Below, in pieces: positions 11,641 to 22,803 of a stretch of 64,000 bases of DNA. Both the position numbers and the translations under genes were made by a program. How positions within the stretch are numbered: position 1 is the first letter of the stretch; the number at the start of each line of letters is the position of its first letter. The stretch comes from Sesamum alatum (taxonomy: Eukaryota > Streptophyta > Magnoliopsida > Lamiales > Pedaliaceae). Location: positions 6,818,367 to 6,882,366 of the forward strand of contig JACGWO010000012.1 of assembly GCA_034509735.1 (NCBI GenBank), written 5' to 3'. Under the pieces are notes generated by a model. It made no database searches. It saw nothing but the letters and a program-made list of their open reading frames with translations, and had not been told where the DNA came from.

Positions 11641-12051
11641 AAGAATTAAGCATATGGACGGCCTAATTTAAAGCTGAAAAATTTTACAAACTCCTCAAAG
11701 ATGCAGAAAATGAGTTGATTTTTCCTTATCACAATACACAATTGTTTGAACTTCTGTGCTTGTAGGGAAGATTATTTCTATTTCACATCCTACTTGATAG
11801 ATACTCAAGGCCATTAGTATGGTAGAGGTGAAATGAAAGATTGTTAATCTGTAACTCCCACATATTGTGCCATACTTGGATGATGTATTTGCTAAAAAGT
11901 TCCTTGTTTGAAGATACTTGATGTTGTTTGGTTGTTTCTTATTTGAACATACTTTTTACAATTGAATGATTTCTGAAATTGAGTTGCATATGATGCGTGC
12001 AAATGTCACATGGCAATTTCTTGAAGTTTTAGTGATGGTAGATGGAGTTTA

Positions 12052-12327
12052 CACTACAAGAAAATAGCTTAATAGCAATGAAAAAATTTGTTGCTAAAAT
12101 CAGTATCAAATTAATTAGCAAGTAAAATTTTCGTTGCTAATCTACACTACTTAATATATATTTTAAATAATTTATTGCTAAATTTGTTAGCAAGTAAATT
12201 TTTGTTGCTAAATTAATTAGCAAGTAAATTTCTTGTATTAAATAATGCATTAGCAACGAAAATTTTACTTGCTAATTAGCTCGACGCTGATGTTTTTTCG
12301 TTGCTATTGAGCATTTTTCTTGTAGTG
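12052..12327. mobile_element. 276-bp CACTA MITE with TTA target-site duplication
   Basis: Starts CACTACAAGAAAATAGC and ends with the inverted copy TTTTTCTTGTAGTG. Both sides carry TTA (12049-12051 and 12328-12330), the 3-bp duplication expected of CACTA insertions. The interior is built from repeated 'TTAGCAAGTAAATTTTCGTTGCTAA'-like arms in both orientations. It is too short to code and must have been mobilised in trans. Confidence 0.93.
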
Positions 12328-13334
12328 TTAGAGTATAATTTTGATTATTGCTTGTTGGTTATTGTTATGCATTATATAGAAGATTTTTTAGCTTATAAAA
12401 GTTTGAAGGGTTTTAGTTGATTCATTGACTCTGTTGATATTTTATGCAGGATGTTTACGTTCTTCTCAAAGATGACCATAAAGTGAAGTTTTCCTACTTT
12501 TTGCAAATTAATGATTGTTGCTTAAACAATGATTGTTGTATTTGGTTGTGAAAAAGTTGTGTATTGAGTTTTACTTGGAAGTTTTTGGTTTAGTTAGGAT
12601 ATTTTCACAGAGTTTGGAGTTGATTACATTTTTGTTCAAGTAGTAATGATGACTTGTGTCTGGTTGTGAAGTATTTTTGTGAATTAAGCTTTACTGTTAA
12701 GTTTTTGTTTTAATTAGGATATTTGGATTGAGTTTGGAGTTGATTTAATTTCTCATTCAATTATGAATGAGACTATTGTATCTTGTTGTGAAGCATGATG
12801 CTTGCTATGAGACTATTCTTGTCCAGTTAGGAATTAGACATTACCATGAGGCTTTTGGTTTGAATAGGATATTTCAATTGAGTTTGGAGCCGATTTCATT
12901 TTTCATTCAGGTGGTAATGATGAAGTATAAAATTGCTATGGAGGCATTTGACAAGTAAGTGTCTCTTTTGAGATGTTGTATGACAACTCAGAGCCTCCAA
13001 AAATAGGGTATGGAGGCAATCAAAGAGCCTTTACAAAGTGGTATAGCGCCTCCATAACCTCTTTATAAAGGCATTTTCTTAGAGTGCCTCTAGATCTTTT
13101 GCGACCGTAGCTATGGAAGCTTTTTTAATTTGTTGCCTCTATATATATTAAAGGCAATTTTCATAGATATAGAGGCACATAAAATAGCCTCAGAAAATCT
13201 ATATTGTACTAGTGTTATATGTTTCGTTGTTTAAAACAAAATAATTATTACATGATCAAATGGTCAAAGGTATGATAATTTTATCGAACAATGCTACTAC
13301 TTGCATGAAGATTATCTTGACTACAAGTGTGAAC

Positions 13335-15977
13335 TTAGTAAAAGTTTTTCGAGAGTGTAGGTTCCATAATAATGGCAAGAGGTTGTTTAGGATGTGTAGT
13401 AAGTCCATATAGTTCCTCCATGCATATATCTTTAGGCCTCATGCCATCAACCAACTTCAAATTAAATCCATGCAGCAAATTAGCCACTGTTGTTCGAACA
13501 ATCTTAAGTCCAAGGTTGTATCCGGGGCATCTCCTCCGGCCAGATCCAAATGGCAAGAGGGAAAAGTTACTTCCCGTCATATCGATTTCTTTGCCCACAA
13601 ACCTCTCAGGGAAGAATTCTTTGGGTGCATCCCATGAGTTGGGGTCTCTCCCTATGCTCCATGTATTGATGAGGATTGTTGTTCCCTTTGATATATCATA
13701 GCATGCAACTTTGCAGTCCTCCATGGAGTAATGGGGAGCTAAAAATGTCGATAGTGGATGTAACCTCATCGACTCCATGATAATGGCATCAATATAAGGC
13801 AAATTCGAGAAGTCGTTCTCTTCTACCCATCTATTTCTTCCAATAACTATGTCAAGCTCTTGTTTTGCCTTTTCAATTACACGAGGATTTCTTAGAAGTT
13901 CATGGATAGTCCATTCGATCGTTGTAGCCGAGGTATCCGTGCCACCAGCTAGTAGGTCCTATATATATTTTCAAAAAAGAAAAAGGGCTTAATTGCATAA
14001 AAATCCCTTGTGTTTTTAAAAACTCAGCTAAAAAACCCCTTCTATTTCATTAAATATAGTTCAATCACCCCTCTCCATTAAATTGACTTAACGGCATCAA
14101 CTTTTTTCTGTTTGACCATTATGCCCTTTTTATTATATATTACTCGTTTATTTTAATGACCGTTGGATCTCATTTGATTATATAATAATCGTCAGATCTA
14201 ATCAATTAATCTCAACCGTTAGATTTTAGAAAAATGAAAGATCTGGATTCAACAAATTTTAATTTATATTATATATAATAATTAAAAATTATAAAAAACA
14301 ATATGTAAAAAAATTTAAAAAAAAGAAAAAAGAAAACCCTAACTCCCACCCCCGCCACCCCCCACCCCGTCGTCTGCCGCAGATAGGGGCGAAGACCCTA
14401 GCCTAGCGCCGTCACCGTCGCCCAGACCAGTTATGGGCGACGGCATCACCGTCGTTGTTCTGTGTGGGGGCAATGACGTCTCTGTCGCCCCTATGCGCGG
14501 GGGCGGCGGCGCGACGATCGTCGCTGGCCCCATTTTTTTTTTTTAAATTCCTTTTAGTTAATTTAATTATGTTCAATAAATATATATTTCAATTAATTAA
14601 GACTAATTTCAAATAATTATAATAATTATTAGATACTTAATTAACCATTACAATTGCTTAACATTTATATTCATATAGATAAAGAAATCCCTTTTTTATT
14701 CACAAATGATTGTTAATGACATTATCGCACCACTTTTTTTGTAATGCCAAAAAATAACCCTGAACTGATATGATAATTGCTTTATTTAAATTTTCAAATT
14801 GTATATTAATTCATAAATTAGTTTTTCTTTCTTTCCTTTTTTTTTTAATGTGATGTGTTAGTTTATATATTTTATTCATATTTATAATATATTTTAAAAC
14901 GTAAAAAAGTATTTATTATATGCACGTAAGAACGGCGTGCCATGACGGCTAGTATAAGCAAAATGTAAATTAAAAAGCTAAGGTTAGTGCTCTGTTTTTA
15001 TGAAAATCTTTAAACTAATTATTCTGAATTTTACGAAGTAAATGAGGTAGAAAGGCTAGACTAATACATACCTGTAATAATCCCTTGATACCGTCTCTTG
15101 TGAGTTTGACTTGAAGATTAGGATCCTCAGCCAACTGCAATAATGCATCTACCGCATCTCCTGGGTTGGAGTCTTTTTCTGATGCCATTCTAGTTTGATG
15201 ATCATCAATCACATAGTTGTGGAACCTGTCAAACTTTTTGTACAAAGCCTTCATTCTTTTAACATATCCCTGTAGGTCAAGAAAACTTAGCCATGGTATC
15301 CAGTCTCCAATATTGAAAACCCCATTGAGCAAAAACCACTCATCCAACATCTCTTGCAATTCATCCAGCTTTACTACACACTTATCATGTTTTGATTCAT
15401 TAAAATATTTGCTGCTCAACACCATCCTACTTATAGTTGAAAGAGTGTACTGTGACAAATGATTTCTAAGTACGATTGGCTTCCCTGACTGGGAACGTAG
15501 ACGAGAGAGGAAATTACGCCTCTCCTCAATACGAATATGCTCAAAGGATTCTAGTTTTTTTGCATTGAACACCTCAGAGAGAAAAAATTTACGTGTTTGT
15601 CGCCAATAAGGGCCGTAAGGAGCCCATACCATGTCTGAGTAATTGTAGCCAGTACATTTACCAGCAGCAAGTGCAGGTCTGGAGGCAAAGACCGTATCGT
15701 GTACCTTTAGAAACTGTTTGGCCATCTCAGGGGAGGATGCAACCACAACTGGGAATTTCCCAAACCTTAGTTGCATGATATCGCCGTACTTTTGGGATAA
15801 AAAGTGAAGGGATTGATGTGGGACGGAACCAAGCAGGTTCAAATTGCCGATTACAGGCCATGGCTTTGGTCCTGGTGGAAGGTTTCGTTTCGGGGCTCGT
15901 CTGAAGATTTTCTTTGAGAGAACGGCCAATGCAGATAAATATAGTAATGCTAATAATGCCCAAGAGGAGTTGTCCAT
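13335..15977 (-). CDS. cytochrome P450, CYP71 clan, CYP92-like
   Basis: Two exons on the minus strand, 15977-15072 (302 codons) and 13958-13335 (207 codons plus stop), joined across a GT-AG phase-0 intron (donor ACAG/GTATGT, acceptor TATATAG/GAC). Product is 509 aa, the usual length. It has an N-terminal membrane anchor (residues 5-25), the proline hinge LPPGPKPWP, WRQTR of helix C, the oxygen-binding AGGTDTS (306-312), ExxR as ESMR (364-367), FFPERF (417-422) and the haem loop FGSGRRRCPG with Cys446. All key residues are present, so an active ER-bound monooxygenase is expected. Sequence flavour (KRLESFEHIR-type region, SGKPIVLRNHLS) is nearest to CYP92; the substrate cannot be told. An AT-rich region and a TATA box lie upstream. 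Confidence 0.93.
13959..15071 (-). other. P450 intron containing repeat insertions
   Basis: The intron is 1113 bp, long for this family. It holds a C/G-rich patch at 14336-14533 in an otherwise very AT-rich sequence, flanked by A- and T-runs, and a Helitron-like 3' end at about 14700-14952. The splice junctions themselves are intact, so splicing is probably not prevented. Confidence 0.8.
14700..14952 (+). mobile_element. Helitron-like 3' end inside the P450 intron
   Basis: Ends ...CGTGCCATGACGGCTAG followed by T: a short hairpin-capable GC block then CTAG/T, as at Helitron 3' termini. The preceding sequence (AATGTGATGTGTTAGTTTATA, later AAGTATTTATTATATG) is shared with the reverse strand of 31018-31250, so the two belong to one family. 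The 5' terminus of this copy is not identified. Confidence 0.5.
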
Positions 15978-16026
15978 CTCGATATAGAAGAGGTTGGGGC
16001 AAAGAATTGGTTGGGAGAGTAAAGGG

Positions 16027-16034
16027 TATTTATA
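16027..16034 (-). promoter_or_regulatory. TATA box of the P450 gene
   Basis: On the minus strand it reads TATAAATA, 50 bp upstream of the ATG at 15977. This would place the transcription start about 20-25 nt before the ATG, a short 5' leader typical of many plant P450 genes. Confidence 0.65.
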
Positions 16035-16039
16035 ATTGA

Positions 16040-17594
16040 AGCTGGTATAAAATGTGGCAGATGATAATTCATGGTTTGGTTTGCAGCTACTCTTGACCTA
16101 ACAGTATGCAAGGCAAATTAAGAACACTCAATCAGTTCAGTCGGGTGCGAGTTTCCATCAATAACAGTCGGTCACTTTTCCTAAACTGTACATCAATCAC
16201 GCGACAAGTGTATTGCAGCTGCCATATTTGGTACAGTTAGGTCCTGGCTAGAATTTCCCGAAGTATTGTGATGCAAGGTAAAGAAAAATTCTACGTACGA
16301 GAAAAAACATAACAAAAAGACGGCGTCTAGCGGATGATGATTCATTGTTTGTTGCGCGCTGGACAAAGAATTTTAAATCCTTAATAACAAATTTATCAAA
16401 CTTTTTTGGATAAATTCATACTATAAAAGATTTTAAATTCTTGAATTTTCATTTTGAACTACATCTCGTGACATGGTGATGAATTTCAAATCCATGTAAT
16501 ATGGAATCATGCTATATAGATCATGTTAATATCAGCTAGGAAGTTCCAGTTCACAAATTAAGTGCGTCACGGACAATTCGAGCATACTGCAAATATTTAA
16601 TACTGATGGAGCTTGAATTAACTGCACGCTTAATCTGGATATTTCGTAAAGAGCTCTTTTACCACACACACTGCCAAAATTTAGAGATGTCCTATTATTC
16701 CTTTGAAACTCATCATTTTCGGCCTTGAAGTTGATTTAGTAAAATATGTCTGTTTTAGTTGGTTTTTTTGTTTTTCACGTTCTAAAATTCTGTACAATTG
16801 GTACATAGAAATGAAATTAAATGGGAATGAAATAATTAAGAATGGGAAATGAATTAAACTTGAACGACATTTCTATATAGATTGGAAGGCGGTGTAATTT
16901 GTCATTCATTAGTTGATTATGTTCACATGATTGGTAATTCCTAATGGGAAAAATTTACTTTTATGACCAATTTGGACTTTACTTTTTTTTTAAAATTACT
17001 TATTTATATTTTATTAAAAATGTTGAATTCAATTGTATAATAGTAATATTTTTATAAAAATGCTTATAGAAGCTCATAAAGCAATTTTTAAAACATCTCA
17101 TATATTATTAAAAAGGAAATATGAGAAAATTTATTTAGTTATAAAATAATTTTTTTTATTAATAGACACATAGATAGTACTATTCTACAATATATATATA
17201 TATATATATATTGATTCGAACAATCGAAGAGATTAGTCTATTTAATTCTAATGCATCTACCATTATCTTATGTAATCACATTAATGAAAGGATAATTTTG
17301 TCAAGAGAAAAAAATTCATTTTTAACGTATTAGAAATGATGAATACCATATTGGGGGAGGGAATGACCAACCCCTTACCTAAGGTAATAAGACTCCTACG
17401 GAATGAGTATTTCCATTCCTAAATTGTGCCAATGGTGTACTTGAAAATGTCTATTCCCTTCCTACGTAACAATCACTCCCTTATAATTTTAGCTGAGATT
17501 TCTAAATCTTGTAAACCAGACAAATTATCATATTGTTGTGTTATAATTAGTCCAATCAAATGAATCAATTAAAGAAAAAGTTGATTGGTCGGGA
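16040..17594. other. P450 upstream region, no gene seen
   Basis: AT-rich, with a TA microsatellite near 17190-17210 and long A/T runs. The block 16650-16795 (GAGCTCTTTTACCACACACA..., TCACGTTCTAAAATTCT) is similar to 30095-30235, which marks an old duplication of the P450 upstream region. No coding sequence is recognised. Confidence 0.6.
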
Positions 17595-17930
17595 TGATCT
17601 AATTCACAATGCATAGAAGTCATGGTTGCAATTGAGAGTAAACGAAAGAGAGATATTTTGTATTATGCAAGGTATATTCTGTACATATGATGAAAACCCT
17701 AACTCTTTAAATACAGGCGGGAAGAAGTAACCAACTAACTGCCTAACAACCTCCAGCTCGGCATCTAACTAACAAATGATCCAACGGCTAGGAATAAATG
17801 ACAACTCTCCTCACTAAAAGAAACGTAAAATAGAAACACGCTTTATGTACAGTCTATTTATAGAGAATTATTAAGTAATGGCAGGGGAAACTGAGTGAAG
17901 ATCAGCTGCGTGCGTTCATGGAGTTCATCA
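17595..17930 (-). repeat. Copia-2 3' LTR
   Basis: Begins TGATCTAATTCAC and ends GAGTTCATCA on the plus strand. Nearly identical to 22290-22626. The adjacent 17931-17940 C-tract is the polypurine tract of the minus strand. Confidence 0.94.
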
Positions 17931-19340
17931 ACCCCCCCGCAAGATGGACTTGGGTGAGATGGAAGATCAACCAAGCCCAGCTTGGACAGCAACCGCATGA
18001 AAGGAGCAGCCAGGGACTTCGTGAATAGGTCAACAAGTTGATCCTTGCTGGAGACATGAGAGGGGGCAATGAGACCGGCCTTGTACCTGTCCCTGACAAT
18101 ATGGCAATCAATCTCAAGGTGTTTCATACGTTCATGAAACATTGTATTGCCAACTATGTGAAGAGTTGTTTGATTGTCACAGTAGAAGGGAATTGGAGTT
18201 TGAACGGGAATGCCAAAATCCTGCAACAAATAAGTAATCCAGGACAATTCACACGTTGTTAAACCCATGCTTCAATACTCAGCCTCAGCCGTAGACCGAG
18301 ATATCGTATTCTGCTTCTTTGTTTTCCAAGATACGAGTGCATCACCATGGAAAACATAATATCCAGTTAAGGAGCGTCTGGTGGCTAAGCAACTAGCCCA
18401 ATCAGCATCTGAAAAGGCCCTCAGTGCAAGAGAATTTGTGGAGGGAAAGAATAAACCCTTATTCATACTGCCTTTGAGGTAACGAACAAGGTGTAAAGCA
18501 GCATCCCAATGTTGTTGACAAGGGAATTGAATGAATTGACTTAACTGCTGAGCAGCATAAGAAGTATCAAGCCTGGTAAAGCCAAGGTAGAGAAGATGAC
18601 CCACGAGACGTCTGTAGGAATCAAGAGCAGATAACTGAGCTCCAGCCTCAGTGGTAAACTTAATACCTACAGGAAGAGGGGGTACTTGGAGGCCTTGCAT
18701 TGCTCATGCCTGAATCCAGCACAATATCTTTGATGTACTTGGCCTGAGTGACCAACAGGCCCTGCGGTGAACGAGCCAACTCCAACCCCAAGAAGTACTT
18801 CGCAATGCCTAAGTCTTTAATAGTGAAAAGAGTGTCCAAGTAACCTTTCACTTCAGTGATCAAATCCTCAGAAGGACTAGCTACCAGGATGTCATCAACA
18901 TACAACAGTAGCACTAACAGACCCTTGGTGGATTGTTTGGTGAACAAACAATAGTCATGTTTAGACTGAGTAAACCCATAAACAAAAATCCGTGTACAAA
19001 ACTCCTGATTCCATTATCGCGAGGCTTGCTTAAGCCCATACAAAGACCTCTTGAGCCTACATATATGTCCACTGGGCACTTCATAACCTTTAGGAGCTTG
19101 CATGTAGATTTCCTCATCGAAATGCCCATGTAGAAAGGCATTGTTCACATGCATTTGATGTAAATGCCAGCCCATAGTTGCAGTAATAGCCAGAAATAAC
19201 CATATAGTCACACGTTTGGCCACAGGAAAGAAGCCACCAAACGAGCCTTATACCTCTCCACTGAACCATCAGCTCGCAGTTTTATCTTGTACACCCACCT
19301 ACCACCAACTGTTGTTTTTCCAGGGGGTAAAGGAGCTAAC
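17858..19340 (-). pseudogene. Copia-2 reverse transcriptase and RNase H
   Basis: Minus-strand frames give, in order: KTTVGGRWVYKIKL (about 19320-19280), WHLHQMHVNNAFLHGHFDEEIYM and LKRSLYGLKQASR (19223-19014), then LLLYVDDILVAS with the catalytic YVDD intact (about 18920-18880), DLGIAKYFLGLE, LVGHLLYL, and the RNase H pieces SDADWASC, VSWKTKKQNTISRSTAEAEY and PFYCDNQTTLHI. Breaks occur after QASR (a stop where Gln is usual), in the SSCRY region and after AEAEY. The domain set is complete but not translatable as one polyprotein. Confidence 0.92.
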
Positions 19341-19393
19341 TCCCAGGTTTGATTAGCCTCCAAAGCATCCAACTCAGCCCTCATGGCTTTCTG

Positions 19394-19750
19394 CTAGTTG
19401 GGATCCTGACAAGCTTGGAGAAAATTCCTTGGCTCCTGCAAATTAGATAATGAAGCTACAAAAGCACAATGTGAAGGAGTAATGTGAGTAACAAGAGTGT
19501 GAGAGTAGGAAAGATCAGAGGTAGAACAAACAAAATCAGTCATCCAGACAGGTTTAGATGTTTGCCTGCTGGACCTTCGAAGGGTAGGTGAAGCCTGTTG
19601 TGGAGGAATGACAACAGTGTCAGTGGAATGTGGGTTATCTATATGAGGGCTAAACTGTATAGGAGTAGGTGAAGAATTTGTGAGAGGGGGAGTCAGGTCA
19701 GGACTTGGTATGTCAAGATTACAACCATGATCATGCATAGGTAAGGGCAA
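19394..19750 (-). pseudogene. Copia-2 integrase-RT linker
   Basis: Low-complexity Pro/Ser/Thr-rich frame (TPPLTNSSPTPIQFSP...) ending RRSSRQTSKPVWMTDFV and LQEPRNFLQACQDPN. This is the hydrophilic linker that precedes RT in copia polyproteins, including the RRSSR and KP-x-W motifs. A stop just downstream separates it from RT. Confidence 0.8.
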
Positions 19751-19781
19751 AGGTGGTCCATGCTCCTTGTCAGGTACATCC

Positions 19782-20600
19782 TTATAGGGAAAAAATCACT
19801 TCATAAAAAATGACATCCTTGGATATCAACATCACCCCTTCATCCAGATCAAAAAGTTTATACCCCATTTTTCCAAGAGCATAGCCCACAAACACACACC
19901 TATGTGCCCTCCTTGTGAACTTAGATTTGTGAGGACTAACATTAGTGGCAAATGAGAGACAGCCACACACCGTGACCCTGGAATAGTCCACTGATTTATT
20001 GTAGAAGACCTCATAAGGTGACGTCCAGTCCAATACAGAGGTAAGTAGCCTATTTATAAGGAAGGTGGCAGTGAGGATAGGCTCATTCCAGAATTGAAGG
20101 GGTAGACCTTATTGGAAAAGCAAGGCTCTAGCAATCTGTAGAAGATGTTTGTGCTTCCTCTCAACAACCCAGTTTTGTTGAGGAGAGTAAGCACATGTAG
20201 TTTGATGAAGCATCCCATTCTTTGCAAGAAACTCTTGACATTTATCCCCCAAGAACTCCATCCCATATTTTATTTGTTTGATCTTCTTATCAAATTGTGT
20301 CAAGATCATCTTATGAAAATTCTCAAGGATAGGAACAGCTTCAAATTTATGCCTCATCATATAGGTCCATGTGGCTCGACTGTAGTCATCTACAATGGTT
20401 AGCATATATTACCCCCCTGAGACAGTCATTTGGTTATATGGTCCCCAAATGTCCACATGGATTAGCTCAAAGATGTCATTAGAATGCTTCTCAGCCAACA
20501 AAAAAGGTAAGCGTTGCTGCTTAGCCAAAGGACAAACATGACAAACTTTCATATTAAAATTGTGATCTGTGATTACATTGGTATGTTTCAGTACAAGCAC
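19782..20600 (-). pseudogene. Copia-2 integrase
   Basis: Minus-strand frames give the zinc-binding tail (VCHVCPLAKQQRLPF), the first catalytic Asp (ELIHVDIWGPY), VDDYSRATWTYMMRHK, a decayed second motif (IKYGMEFLGD, where S/T-D-N-G-x-E-F is usual, so the Asp is lost) and the Glu motif (QQNWVVERKH). The C-terminal part with DWTSPYEVFYNKSVDYS and GCLSFATN-HRCVFVGYALGKMGYK follows. Stops at about 20408 and 20108 break the frame. Confidence 0.9.
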
Positions 20601-21261
20601 AGGAATGTGCCCCCAACCTCCTATGCCACAGATCTACATTGTGTTCCCTTACTTGCATACACTTCTCTACACCAGGACTAACAGAGTACTGTGTTATTGT
20701 CTCATCACTAAAGGACTCAATAGTCAACACATAAAGTATCCCAATCACCTTCCCAACAACTATGACCCTCCTAGTCCTCAGGTCCTGCACCAGGCAATGA
20801 TCCGGCAAGAACAGACAAGTAAGATGTAAGGATGTGATGAGCTTATTAACAGAAATGAGATTGTGTTTAAAGCTGGGAACATATAAAACTTGGGAAAGGG
20901 AAAAACTGTCTATGAAGTGAATAGTGCCACAATGTGTGACAGATTGTTTGGAGCCATCTGGCAGGAATATGGAAGTACTTGTAGTATGGGATTGAACATT
21001 GAGTAGAAGATGTAAATTACCACACATATGTGTTGTAGCTCTAGTATCTAAAATCCAAGCTTGTGAACATACAGACTGAGGCAAAGACAAATTACCTGCA
21101 TACTCACCCATCCCTGCAAATTCTCCATTTGCATAATGTGCCATAGTTTGATCAACTGGTTGCATTTGTGTCTTTCCTTTCATCAGATGCAACAACTCTG
21201 TCATCATAACGGACAAATTGTCAATACCAGTCACCTTTTGTTTATCAGAAACTGCAGCCAA
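20554..21261 (-). pseudogene. Copia-2 protease and GAG-pre-integrase
   Basis: A 235-codon open frame contains AWILDTRATTHMCGN, FLPDGS, VLYVPSFKHNLISVNKL and LWHRRLGAH, the copia protease followed by the pre-integrase His motif. The catalytic DTG reads DTR, the same G-to-R change as in Copia-1. The frame then slips near the pre-integrase HH-CC region. Confidence 0.9.
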
Positions 21262-21299
21262 AGCTCTAGAAGTGACTGGGGCTTTCTGTCTTCTTTTTT

Positions 21300-22203
21300 C
21301 AGTCAGTTCCTTAAACTAGTCCGGATAACCATAAATTTTAAAACATGTGTCACTGGAATGCCCAAGCTTGTCACAATGACTACAGTGCAAACTTCTCTTG
21401 TCTGTATTTCCTTTTTTTCTTCTGAAAGAACTGATTCCCTCCTTGTTTGTTGTGATCCGCATTTTTAACCAAAAGTGCAGCATTATGTGTAACATCCTCC
21501 ACAGCCAATTGACCTTATCTCTGACTCTCCACCCGCAGCACCAGTGAATAGGATTTATCCACAATAGGAAGTGGATCCATAACCAGGATTTGGCTCCTTA
21601 TAGCATCGAAGGAGTCATTCAGCCCCATCAAGAACTGCATCAGCTGATTTGATGCAATCTTAGCCACCATCGCATGTTGAGAAGGACAAGAGCAGTCAGG
21701 AGTGGGATCTATACACTCAAGCTTATCCCATAACATCTTAATCTTCGTGAAATAGGACACAACATCCATAGATCCTTGAGAGATAGTTGCGATCTCTCTT
21801 TGGAGGTTGTAAATCATAGGGCCATTGGACTGACCGTATCGAGATTCCAAAGCTAGCCATAAGTTTCTAGCTGACTTAGAGTAATAGAAAGCCTTTGCTA
21901 TATCCTTCGAATAGCATTCATTATCTAGGAGAAGACCATATTGTCTGTCCTGATCCATTGTTTACACTCAGTATTTCCAACCGGCCTCGAATAAGTTCCA
22001 TCAATGAAGGACATCTTCATCTTAGCAGTCAGAGCTACCTTCACAGCTCTGCTCCACAAAAGGTAATTATTTCCTACCAGAGGTGTAGATACCAACACCA
22101 TACCTAGATAATTAGAGGTATGGATCCGTAAATCTTCTTAAATCTGAGCTACAGTGGACTCAGAAGTCGATCCAGCCACAGCATCTCCAGAGCTCGTTGC
22201 CAT
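21300..22203 (-). pseudogene. Copia-2 gag
   Basis: Begins at the ATG at 22203 (MATSSGDAVAGST...), hits a stop (TAA in place of a Gln codon) after about 15 codons, and resumes with YLLWSRAVKVALTAKMKMSFIDGTY (positions near 22060). The UBN2 part is in 21958-21515 and an intact CX2CX4HX4C knuckle (CSHCDKLGHSSDTC) lies near 21395-21350. Two frameshifts separate these pieces. Confidence 0.88.
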
Positions 22204-22277
22204 GGCGCACACGAACAAAATCAACACAAAACCACTTCGATCTATATAACGAAGTATCCAGAGACCATCATATGATG

Positions 22278-22289
22278 GCTCTGATACCA
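22278..22289 (-). other. Copia-2 primer-binding site
   Basis: Reverse complement is TGGTATCAGAGC, complementary to the 3' end of initiator-Met tRNA. It abuts the LTR edge at 22290. Confidence 0.92.
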
Positions 22290-22626
22290 TGATCTAATTC
22301 ACAATGCACAGAAGTCATGGTTGCAATTGAGAGTAAACGGAAGAGAGATATTTTTTATTATGCAAGGTATATTCTGTACATATGATGAAGACCCTAGCTC
22401 TTTAAGTACAGGCGGGAAGAAGTAACCAACTAACTGCCTAACAACCTCCAGCTCGGCATCTAACTAACAAATGATCCGACGGCTAGGAATAAATGACAAC
22501 TCTCTTCACTAAAAGAAACGTGAAATAGAAATGCACTTTATGTACAGTCTATTTACAGAGAATTATTAAGTAATGGCAGGGGGAAACTGAGTGAAGATCA
22601 ACTGCGTGCGTTCATGGAGTTCATCA
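22290..22626 (-). repeat. Copia-2 5' LTR
   Basis: Near-identical copy of 17595-17930, lying between the primer-binding site and the target-site duplication CGGGA at 22627-22631. Small differences, mostly transitions, indicate modest age. Confidence 0.94.
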
Positions 22627-22644
22627 CGGGACGTAGGCGTATAT

Positions 22645-22750
22645 ACTTTTATAATTTTTTCAATTTTTTTTGAAAGTTTAATGTCTATTTTTGTATATAA
22701 CCATGCATAATTTTTTCAATTTTTTTTGAAAGTTTAATGTCTATTATAAT
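22645..22750. repeat. short direct repeat
   Basis: The sequence ATAATTTTTTCAATTTTTTT and the following TGAAAGTTTAATGTCTAT occur twice, at about 22650-22692 and 22707-22744. A small tandem duplication in AT-rich flank. Confidence 0.8.
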
Positions 22751-22803
22751 TATATTTTAAAAAAATACAGATTTAACAACTATTTTTTTCATCAATAAAT
22801 ATA

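Larger units (their letters stand above)
8400..13213 (+). mobile_element. degraded CACTA (En/Spm) transposon
   Basis: The right end, 12970-13213, is dense in short GCCTC/GAGGC sub-terminal motifs and finishes in a tract whose reverse complement is CACTAGTACAATATAG, a CACTA-type terminus, followed by TTA. Motifs of the same kind (GCCTTTATGG, AGAGGCTC, AGCCTATAAA) occur at 8417-8485 and mark the probable left side, although a clean left terminus is not found. Inside lie a transposase-associated domain (about 11300-11640), a palindromic array (10165-10520) and a nested CACTA MITE (12052-12327). Most of the transposase is missing, so the element is non-autonomous now. The left boundary is approximate. 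Confidence 0.6.
17595..22626 (-). mobile_element. Copia-2: complete minus-strand Ty1/copia retrotransposon
   Basis: A 5.03-kb element with LTRs of 336-337 bp that differ at only about a dozen sites, flanked by the perfect 5-bp duplication CGGGA (17590-17594 and 22627-22631). The initiator-Met primer-binding site (reverse complement of TGGTATCAGAGC) is at 22278-22289 and a C-run at 17932-17940 is the polypurine tract on the coding strand. Gag, protease, integrase, RT and RNase H follow in copia order. It is younger than Copia-1 but several stops (mostly CAA or CAG turned into TAA or TAG, and TGG turned into TGA or TAG) and small frameshifts disable it. Confidence 0.95.

Noticed and set aside
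14339..14533. Pro/Gly-rich 64-codon frame in the P450 intron
   Set aside because: Low-complexity translation of a C/G-rich insertion. No start context or homology is visible.
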